Assembly (NCBI GenBank): GCA_020847555.1
Contig: JADLBT010000088.1
Location: forward strand, 1 to 7,878
Direction of reading: 5' to 3'
DNA: 7,878 bases
Source of the DNA: Gemmataceae bacterium
GTDB lineage: Bacteria; Planctomycetota; Planctomycetia; Gemmatales; Gemmataceae
A program made the translations under genes and the position numbers. Under the pieces are notes generated by a model that was given only the letters and a program-made list of their open reading frames with translations, was not told where the DNA came from and searched no databases. Position 1 is the first letter of the stretch. Each line of letters begins with the position of its first letter. This document shows, one piece after another, positions 1 through 5,776 of this stretch.

Positions 1-56
1 GTTCCCAAACCCGGTTTGCGATCCGCTGTCATTCTAGGGAGTTGGCCCCGGTTCGT

Positions 57-725
57 TCAACCGAGCAGGCGCAGGAGCCCCAGGGTGAGGGCCACGGTCC
101 ACAGCGCCAGCCCGACCCAGCCGAGGGTCGTCCGGCCGGCCGGGCCGCGCAGCCAGCGACCGGGGCCGCCCATCCAGGACGTGCAGCACTCAAACGCCCG
201 GTTGCACCCCAGCAGCCAGCGCGTCCCCCGGCCGCGCACGGCGCCGGTGGCGCGGTGGCGCCACGGCGGCGCCGACCCGTGGGCTGGCGGTGCTGCCCCT
301 CGGCCAGCAGAGTCCGCGGGCCGGGCGGAGGGTGCCTTTGCGGGAGCGGGCAAGGCAGATGTCTCCGTTCGGGCGGACGGCTCCTCGACCCGATGCGGCT
401 CGGTCGGGAACGAGGTCGGGGGGTGGGCGATGACGCGCCGGACCGGCGCCAGCTCCCCGTCAGGCGCCCGGGAAGGCTCAGCCAGCGACGGACGTGCGGC
501 CTGCCCGTCGCCGTCGGACGGCGTCTCCTCGGCAGCCGGAGGCGCTGTGGTGGTCGGGGCGGGCGGGGCCAGCACGGTGTTCGTCGGTGGGGTGGGGTCG
601 TCGTCGAGCTGGTTGACCGGCAGCTCGAGCATGCGCTGCATCAGGGCGTCGAGTTCGTCGAGCAGTTGGCGCGTCGAACCCGAGGCCGATGGCCCGGGCG
701 AGCGGGGCGCGGGGGAACTGGACAT
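57..725 (-). CDS. Proline-rich hypothetical protein with C-terminal membrane anchor
   Basis: A 222-residue protein that I cannot assign a function. The ATG at 725 is chosen because AGGAG (733-737) lies 7 nt upstream; the frame is open further upstream but that part would overlap the promoter. Three regions are visible. Residues about 17-42 form a short amphipathic acidic helix containing LLDELDALMQRMLELPVNQL, the only part that looks conserved; I recall similar motifs in planctomycete hypothetical proteins but cannot verify this. Residues about 43-165 are a low-complexity Pro/Ala/Thr linker, probably disordered. The C-terminus has a Cys/Trp-containing stretch (RWLLGCNRAFECCTSWMG, about 168-185) followed by a hydrophobic segment ending in LTLGLLRLLG, a likely transmembrane helix (about 200-222). 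There is no N-terminal signal peptide, so a tail-anchored layout with the motif in the cytoplasm is the simplest reading. It has its own promoter and lies downstream of the DUF1559 gene on the same strand, separated by a hairpin. Confidence 0.7.
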   Translation of the reverse strand: MSSSPAPRSPGPSASGSTRQLLDELDALMQRMLELPVNQLDDDPTPPTNTVLAPPAPTTTAPPAAEETPSDGDGQAARPSLAEPSRAPDGELAPVRRVIAHPPTSFPTEPHRVEEPSARTETSALPAPAKAPSARPADSAGRGAAPPAHGSAPPWRHRATGAVRGRGTRWLLGCNRAFECCTSWMGGPGRWLRGPAGRTTLGWVGLALWTVALTLGLLRLLG

Positions 726-784
726 TGCGGGGCTCCTGCCAGGGAGAATCCGTTCTCCGGACCCACGCCGGGCGCGGGTGGCGT

Positions 785-811
785 ATTGTAGCAGCGACCC
801 CGGAATCACAA
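785..811 (-). promoter_or_regulatory. Promoter of the proline-rich protein gene (extended -10)
   Basis: On the minus strand, TACAAT (785-790) is preceded by TGC (791-793), giving an extended -10 TGnTACAAT. A weak -35, TTGTGA (806-811), sits 15 nt upstream of the -10. The predicted transcript would start near 778, leaving a leader of about 50 nt with AGGAG before the ATG at 725. The same TACAAT hexamer is found upstream of two other genes in this window. Confidence 0.5.
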
Positions 812-817
812 AATGCG

Positions 818-860
818 GATCGCCCCGGGCCGCCGGCAAAATCCGGCAGGCCCGGGGATC
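818..860 (-). terminator. Strong GC hairpin downstream of the DUF1559 gene
   Basis: Arms 823-836 and 843-857 pair as a 14-bp stem (CCCCGGGCC plus GCCGG) with one bulged A (848) and a 6-nt loop CAAAAT. GAT (818-820) can pair with ATC (858-860) beyond a 2-nt bulge. It begins about 33 nt after the stop codon of the DUF1559 gene and precedes the promoter of the next gene. On the minus strand it is followed only by a short ATTTTGT run, so it is terminator-like but not a textbook intrinsic terminator. Confidence 0.5.
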
Positions 861-889
861 TGGGCGACGTGGGAGGAGCGCGGTCAGGC

Positions 890-1765
890 TCAGAAATCGA
901 CGTTTACGATCTGGCCGTCGTTGCGTCCGGCCAGCCACTTGACGGTGGCGGGATTGACCGTGTCGAAGAAGAACCGGACCGACCCGTCGCAGAACGCGAA
1001 GAACGCCCCGCCCTGGTGGCGGCTGCTGAACGCCTGCGGGGCCGGCCCGTTCACCTGGGCGGTGGCGTCATCCACCCACCACATGACGTCGCTGATGTAG
1101 ATCGACCCGTTATACACCCCAGTCATGCCGGGCCAGATGGCCGCCTTCTTGGCGGACGGCTCGTCAAACAGGCACTCGCCGATGAGCAGGGTGTTCGACG
1201 TCCCGTCCGTGATCATGGGGATGCGGATCTTGCTGTTCTGATACATCACCCCGCCCATGTCCATGTCGGCGGAGAAGGTCGGGTAGGTCGTCGGGCCGGC
1301 GACGGCCCGGTAGTTGGCCATGCCGTGGTTGTGGCGGATCGGGTTCAGGTCGGGGCCGGTATCGGAGGGGCAGCGGAAGACCGTGAGCCGGGTCTGGGTG
1401 GCGGCGGTCGGCTGGGCCGGGTTGGCGCCGCCGCCGAACGGGCGGGTGGCGACGCCGAGCGTCTGGTACAGCGGACCCTGCTCGACGTAGGGGAGGATAT
1501 GCGCGGCCCACCCCCAGCCGGGGCTCGACCCGGAAGCCTTGTAGGCGGACGGGAAGGCGCGGTACGTCGTCGCATAGGTGTGGCAGCCCAGGCCGATCTG
1601 CTTGAGGTTGTTGGAGCACTGGGTGCGGTTGGCAGCCTCGCGGACCTTTTGCACCGCGGGCAGGAGCAGGCCGATCAGGATGGCGATGATCGCGATGACC
1701 ACCAGCAATTCGATCAGCGTGAAGGCCGGACGGCGGGCGGGAGCCCGCGAGCGGATGGGCAGCAT
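890..1765 (-). CDS. DUF1559 prepilin-like protein with N-terminal methylation motif
   Basis: A 291-residue member of the planctomycete DUF1559 family (SBP_bac_10-type, prepilin N-terminus). The start at 1765 is preferred because AGGAG (1774-1778) is 8 nt upstream. Residues 14-34 hold the type IV prepilin signal: [19 protein letters not shown], with the predicted cleavage between Ala14 and Phe15 and Glu19 as the mature Glu5. The residue before the cleavage site is Ala rather than the more common Gly. The family signature [20 protein letters not shown] follows, then NLKQIGL. The C-terminal part carries the usual [16 protein letters not shown] block near residues 253-268. Known for the family: many paralogues per planctomycete genome, probable pseudopilin-like surface or secretion components processed by a prepilin peptidase, exact role unsettled. 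Length is typical. It has its own promoter about 105 nt upstream and is divergent from the large AAA+ gene. Confidence 0.93.
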   Translation of the reverse strand: MLPIRSRAPARRPAFTLIELLVVIAIIAILIGLLLPAVQKVREAANRTQCSNNLKQIGLGCHTYATTYRAFPSAYKASGSSPGWGWAAHILPYVEQGPLYQTLGVATRPFGGGANPAQPTAATQTRLTVFRCPSDTGPDLNPIRHNHGMANYRAVAGPTTYPTFSADMDMGGVMYQNSKIRIPMITDGTSNTLLIGECLFDEPSAKKAAIWPGMTGVYNGSIYISDVMWWVDDATAQVNGPAPQAFSSRHQGGAFFAFCDGSVRFFFDTVNPATVKWLAGRNDGQIVNVDF

Positions 1766-1877
1766 GGACGGTACTCCTGTGACTCCCGGCAAATGGAATG
1801 GATAAAGACCCAGCGCCCCGCGGGTGCGAGTCGGGCGAGGCGGTCAGGCCGTACTGTGGAGAGTCGAAGTGTGATGC

Positions 1878-1905
1878 ATTGTACCCGGTGCGGAACTCCT
1901 TGCAA
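1878..1905 (-). promoter_or_regulatory. Promoter of the DUF1559 gene
   Basis: On the minus strand a -35 TTGCAA (1900-1905) and a -10 TACAAT (1878-1883) are separated by 16 nt. Transcription would begin near 1871, giving a leader of about 105 nt before the ATG at 1765. This long leader shows no riboswitch that I recognise. Confidence 0.55.
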
Positions 1906-1937
1906 GCATTAAATGAAAAAGTCCTCACCGAATGCAC

Positions 1938-1971
1938 CGGGGGATCCGGGAAGCGTGCCCCGGATCCCCCG
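1938..1971. repeat. 13-bp perfect inverted repeat in the divergent intergenic region
   Basis: Arms 1938-1950 and 1959-1971 are perfectly complementary (core GGGGGATCCGGG / CCCGGATCCCCC) around an 8-nt spacer. The repeat lies between the DUF1559 promoter and the start of the AAA+ fusion gene, ending 27 nt before the ATG at 1999. There is no T-run on either side, so it is not an intrinsic terminator. It could be an operator, or a hairpin in the leader of the AAA+ gene if transcription starts further upstream. Confidence 0.6.
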
Positions 1972-1997
1972 TGCTGGCGAGGGGAAGTGGGGTCCGG

Positions 1998-2003
1998 TAT
2001 GAT
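1998..2003 (+). promoter_or_regulatory. Possible -10 box of the AAA+ fusion gene
   Basis: TATGAT at 1998-2003 overlaps the first candidate start codons. No good -35 is found 15-18 nt upstream, where the sequence is only a weak match around 1975-1980. If used, the transcript would begin at about 2010-2011, exactly at the ATG at 2011, making a leaderless mRNA. I saw no better plus-strand promoter between 1884 and 1998. Confidence 0.22.
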
Positions 2004-5000
2004 GGCGGCCATGGACAGCGACATCGCCAGTCTCCTCGAACAGGCCCGCACCGGCCAGGCCGACCCGTTTCAGCAGCTGGTCGCCACCGTGCGCCAGGCC
2101 GCCGAGGCGGCGCCGACCGTCCTGCTCGACGCGCTGCGCTCCCCCGACGAGATCCTCCGCCGGGCCGCGGTCGCCGCCGCCCAGGGGCGCACCGAGTCCG
2201 CCATCCTTGACGCCGTCGCTGCCCTGGCCCACGACAGCGCCGCGTTCGTTCGCCAGGCGCTCGCCTACGCCCTCGGCGACGCCCCCGCCTGGCCGCTCGA
2301 CCACGTCGTCGAACAACTCCTGCTCGACCACGATCCGGCGGTGCGCCAGTCGGCGGTGTGGGCCGCGCGCCGCCGTCCCGCCCTGGTCATGCTCCTGGTC
2401 CGCCGACTCGCGGAGGACGTCAACGCCTGGGTGCGCGTGGACATCGCCAACGCCCTCGCCGAGGCGTCGCCGCGCCTCGCCCTCCCGGCCCTCCTCGTCC
2501 GCCTCGCCGAGGACGCCGACGGCAGCGTCCAGCAGGCGGCCGCCGACGCCCTCGAACGGCATCTCGCCGCGCTCGGCGGCTACCCGCACGACCTGGCCCG
2601 ACCGCCGCTGCCGCTGCTCGCCGAGGTGCGTCGCCGCGTCCAGGCGCTTCCGCCGGGGATGCACGCCGCGCTCGGCCACTGGCTCGACACCCAGCTGATC
2701 GCGTTCGTTGATGTCGAGCAGCTGGCGAACTTCGGGACCGTGCTGACGCGCGAGGTGGAGGCGGGCCAGTTGCCGCACGCCCACGGGGTCGAGCGAGCGG
2801 TGCAGGACGTGCTCGCGGTCCTGCGCGGCGCGCCTCCGCGCGCGGTCGTGCTGGTCGGCGAGTCCGGGGCCGGCAAGACCGCCATCGTTCACGAGGTCGT
2901 CCACCGCCTCGCCGCCGATTCTGATGGCCCGCGCTACGTCCTGCGCATGTCGCCGACCGAGTTCCTCGCCGGCACCACATACCTCGGCGAGTGGGAGACG
3001 AAGGTGCGCAACCTGGTCGCCGCCACCCGCGCCCCGCGCCGGGTCGTCCTGTACGTGCCGAACCGGGAGGAACTCGCGTGGCTGGGTACATGGGCCAAGA
3101 GCGAGGCGTCGGTCGCGTCGGCGCTGGCCCCGCACGTCGAGCGCGGCGACGTGACGATCCTGGGCGAGAGCAGCATCGAGGCGTTTCGCAAGGGGCTGGG
3201 GGCAAAAAGCTCGCTGCGCCGCCTGTTCCACGCCGTCGAGGTGCAGCCGACCACCCCGGCGGAGACGCGCGCCATCCTCCAGGCGGTCGCGGACGACGCC
3301 GGCGCGGACGTGCCGGAAGCCGTCCTCGACCGGCTCGGCGAGCTGGCCGACTTCTACGCCGGCGGGACGGTGCAGCCGGGGCGGTCGGTCAGCCTGCTGC
3401 GGCGCGTGCTGAGCGCAACCGCTGCCCGCAGCGGGCCGGTGACCGAGCGCGACGTGCTCGGCACCATCTCCGCCTCGACCGGCATCCCAGTGTCGTTCCT
3501 CGACGACAGCGAAGCTCTCGACCGGGCGAGGGTGCGTGCGTTCTTCGAGGCGCGCGTGATGGGCCAGGTGGAGGCGGTCGATGCGGTGGTTGACCTGGTG
3601 ACGCTCGTCAAGGCCGGGCTGACGGACCCGGGCAAGCCGTTCGGCGTGCTGCTGTTTGTCGGTCCGACCGGGGTCGGGAAGACGGAGCTGGCGCGGGCGC
3701 TGGCGGAGTTGCTGTTCGGCGACCCGGCGCGGCTGGTCCGGCTGGACATGAGCGAGTTCGCCACCTACGAGGCGTTCGAGCGGCTAATCGGCCCGGGCGC
3801 CCGGTCGTCCGAGCCGGGCCTGCTGACGGCGGCGGTGCGCGAGCGGCCGTTCGCGGTCCTGCTATTCGACGAGATCGAGAAGGCGCATCCGAACATCTAC
3901 AACCTGTGCCTGCAGATCTTCGACGCCGGCCGGCTCACCGACACGCAGGGGCGCACGACCGACTTCCGGCGGACGATTGTCATCCTGACGTCGAACGTTG
4001 GGTCGGCAGTGCCGTTGGAGGGGTCGGTCGGGTTCGGGCGACGTGGTCCGTCCACCGCGCCGGACCGCGAGGCGACGCTGCGCGAGCTGGGGCGCTGGTT
4101 CCGGCCGGAGTTCCTCAACCGCCTCGACCGCATCGTGACGTTCCGGCCGCTGGAGGTGGAGACGGCCGAGAAGATCGCGCGCCGCGAGGTGACGCACGTG
4201 CTGGAGCGGAGCGGCATCGCCCGGCGGCGACTGGCGGTGGACGTCGGCCCGGAGGTGATTCCGCTGCTGCTGCGTGAGGGCTACTCGCCCGCGTTCGGGG
4301 CGCGGCCGCTGAAGCGGACGGTCGAGCGGCTCGTGCTGCTGCCGGTGGCGCGGGCGATCGCCGCGGGAGAGGCGCCGGCCGGGTCGCTGCTGCGCCTGGT
4401 GGCGCGCGGCGGGCGGATCGACGTCGAGGTTTCCCCGCCGGAGGCAGCCGAACCGGCGAGCGCGGCGCCGGCGGCACGGGCCGCGCCGGTGGCCGGGCGG
4501 GCCGCGGGACTGCTGGAGCGCGTCCGCGCCCTGCACGTGCGGGCGGCCCCACTGGCGGAGCGCAAAAGCGAGCTGCTGGCCCTGTCGGCGGCACCGGGGT
4601 TCTGGGACGACCAGGCCGGCTCGCGGCGGCTGATGGACGAGGTGTACCGCATCGACGGTATTCTCGGCGCGCTCGAGGGACTGCAGCGCCGGGCGGCGGC
4701 CGAGGCCGAGTGGGCGGATCGCCACCGGGCCAGCGACCGCGATCTGGCCCGGGTCGATGAGAAGCTGGACGCGCTCGAGGGCGAGGAGCGTCACGTTGCG
4801 TTTCTCGTCGGGTGCCAGGACATGCGGGCGCTGGGCGACGCCTATGTGACGCTGCGCCAGGTCGCATCGCACGGCGCGGGCCTGGACGCGGTGGCGCTGC
4901 TGGCGCGCATGTACCTTGCACTGGCGGGACGGCGCGGGTTGGAGGGGGACGTCCTCGACGACCGGCAGGGCGGCGACCCGGTGGAGGACACGGTAACGCT

Positions 5001-5514
5001 CCTGGTGAGCGGGGCCGGCGCCTACGCTCTGCTGGCGGGCGAGGCGGGCCTGCACCAGGTCAGCTGCGGGCGGAAGGAGGCGCGCAGCGGAAAGAGACGG
5101 CCGGTCGATCGCGAGGTGGTGCGCGTCGAGGTGCTGCCGGTGCCGGCGGGCGACCCCGGCTTCGGCCCGGACGAGCTGCGCATCGAGGTGCGGGCGCTGG
5201 GCGGGGCGCGCGGCCGACTGCTGGCACGGCTAAAGCACGACGTGTTGCTGTTCCATCTGGCGTCGCTCACCGCCCTGCGCGCCTGGACGGACGGCAGCAA
5301 GGCGGAAGCGCTGGAGCGGCTGCGGCCGCTGCTGCGGGCGCGCATCGAGGCGGCGAAGGGGGGCGAGGCGGCGACCGGGCGGCCGCCGGTCGTGCGTCGC
5401 TACACCCTCGGGCCGACGACGCTGGTGCGCGACCTGCGCTCGGGCCGGAGCACGGGGCGGCTCGATCAGGTGCTGGAGGGGCATCTCGATTTGTTCCTGG
5501 CGACGCCGGGGTGA
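1999..5514 (+). CDS. HEAT-repeat / double AAA+ (ClpA/B/C-like) / degenerate RF2 fusion protein
   Basis: A 1171-residue protein. Starts at 1999, 2002 and 2011 are all in frame; 1999 is chosen because GAGGGGAAG (1979-1987) lies upstream, although 2011 is possible. Residues about 20-200 are HEAT-like repeats, in place of the Clp N domain. D1 (about 240-505): Walker A GESGAGKT (287-294, K293), pore-loop tyrosine in TYLGEW (Y328), but the Walker B position reads VVLYVPN (349-355), so the acidic pair is missing. There is no ClpB middle coiled coil. D2 (about 515-805): GPTGVGKT (555-562), Walker B LLFDEIEKAH (D624, E625), sensor-1 N666, arginine finger R708 in FLNR, sensor-2 R769 in GARPL. The usual GYVG pore loop is replaced by GPGARSSEPGLL (598-609). 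VGF (677-679) sits where ClpP-binding loops occur. A Pro/Ala linker (about 812-837) leads to a full-length RF2-like region (838-1171) with FWDD (868-871), RMYLALAGRRG, AYALLAGEAGLH, and YTLGPTTLVRDLRSG (1135-1149). The GGQ position aligns with RGR (1071-1073). ATP-driven remodelling is supported; peptide release and stop-codon reading are not. Cytoplasmic; partner unknown. Confidence 0.9.
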   Translation: MMAAMDSDIASLLEQARTGQADPFQQLVATVRQAAEAAPTVLLDALRSPDEILRRAAVAAAQGRTESAILDAVAALAHDSAAFVRQALAYALGDAPAWPLDHVVEQLLLDHDPAVRQSAVWAARRRPALVMLLVRRLAEDVNAWVRVDIANALAEASPRLALPALLVRLAEDADGSVQQAAADALERHLAALGGYPHDLARPPLPLLAEVRRRVQALPPGMHAALGHWLDTQLIAFVDVEQLANFGTVLTREVEAGQLPHAHGVERAVQDVLAVLRGAPPRAVVLVGESGAGKTAIVHEVVHRLAADSDGPRYVLRMSPTEFLAGTTYLGEWETKVRNLVAATRAPRRVVLYVPNREELAWLGTWAKSEASVASALAPHVERGDVTILGESSIEAFRKGLGAKSSLRRLFHAVEVQPTTPAETRAILQAVADDAGADVPEAVLDRLGELADFYAGGTVQPGRSVSLLRRVLSATAARSGPVTERDVLGTISASTGIPVSFLDDSEALDRARVRAFFEARVMGQVEAVDAVVDLVTLVKAGLTDPGKPFGVLLFVGPTGVGKTELARALAELLFGDPARLVRLDMSEFATYEAFERLIGPGARSSEPGLLTAAVRERPFAVLLFDEIEKAHPNIYNLCLQIFDAGRLTDTQGRTTDFRRTIVILTSNVGSAVPLEGSVGFGRRGPSTAPDREATLRELGRWFRPEFLNRLDRIVTFRPLEVETAEKIARREVTHVLERSGIARRRLAVDVGPEVIPLLLREGYSPAFGARPLKRTVERLVLLPVARAIAAGEAPAGSLLRLVARGGRIDVEVSPPEAAEPASAAPAARAAPVAGRAAGLLERVRALHVRAAPLAERKSELLALSAAPGFWDDQAGSRRLMDEVYRIDGILGALEGLQRRAAAEAEWADRHRASDRDLARVDEKLDALEGEERHVAFLVGCQDMRALGDAYVTLRQVASHGAGLDAVALLARMYLALAGRRGLEGDVLDDRQGGDPVEDTVTLLVSGAGAYALLAGEAGLHQVSCGRKEARSGKRRPVDREVVRVEVLPVPAGDPGFGPDELRIEVRALGGARGRLLARLKHDVLLFHLASLTALRAWTDGSKAEALERLRPLLRARIEAAKGGEAATGRPPVVRRYTLGPTTLVRDLRSGRSTGRLDQVLEGHLDLFLATPG

Positions 5515-5524
5515 GGAGAGAGAA

Positions 5525-5606
5525 GGGGTAAAGCCCACGGGTGGCGTCTCGTGGGGCAGATCCTCAGCGACCTGCCCCACGGGACGCCACCCGTGGGCTT
5601 TACTTC
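5525..5606. repeat. Long palindromic element (REP/terminator-like)
   Basis: Arms 5529-5559 and 5572-5602 (31 nt each) match in all positions but one, T5549 against G5582, which would still be a wobble pair in RNA. The spacer is 12 nt. Pairing continues outward with 5525-5528 against 5603-5606 including wobbles. Each arm also holds its own small inverted repeat (CCCACG ... CGTGGG), so it could fold as one long hairpin or two short ones. It starts 10 nt after the stop codon of the AAA+ fusion gene and ends 24 nt before the next promoter. It may act as a transcription terminator on both strands; there is little T-run, so a dispersed palindromic repeat is equally likely. Confidence 0.8.
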
Positions 5607-5630
5607 CTCCTGACCGCACCGTCAGTTTCA

Positions 5631-5658
5631 TTGTTTCCCGCGCCGCCTCGGTTACAAT
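5631..5658 (+). promoter_or_regulatory. Promoter of the QEGLA-family gene
   Basis: A -35 TTGTTT (5631-5636) and a -10 TACAAT (5653-5658) are spaced by 16 nt. Transcription would start near 5665. This argues against the in-frame ATG at 5657, which overlaps the -10 box, and supports a start further downstream. Confidence 0.55.
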
Positions 5659-5776
5659 GAGTCGCAGAAACAGGGACGTGCTGACGGCGCCGCGGGAGGC
5701 GCCCCTCGGCCGTGAACCAACGGAGCCAGTCACCCCCAACAACCACCCGGGCGTTCGGCGCCCCGACCTCAGCACG

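Noticed and set aside
6..18. Small palindrome CAAACCCGGTTTG at the left edge
   Set aside because: Only 6-bp arms, at the window edge with no gene context; bases 1-56 hold nothing else that I can support.
1164..2051. Long minus-strand reading frame covering the DUF1559 gene and the intergenic region
   Set aside because: It is an Arg/Pro-rich frame shadow of the DUF1559 gene, with no ribosome binding site and no recognisable domain.
1909..3231. 440-codon minus-strand frame opposite the AAA+ fusion gene
   Set aside because: Composition (Arg/Gly/Asp/Glu-rich) is typical of the antisense of a GC-rich gene, while the plus strand carries clear HEAT and Clp motifs.
3862..5055. 397-codon minus-strand frame opposite D2 and the RF2-like part
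   Set aside because: It is the antisense shadow of strongly conserved plus-strand motifs, and the frame shows no domain.
5657..5776. Earlier ATG (5657) as the start of the QEGLA-family protein
   Set aside because: It overlaps the TACAAT -10 box at 5653-5658, and the 40 extra residues do not resemble the family.
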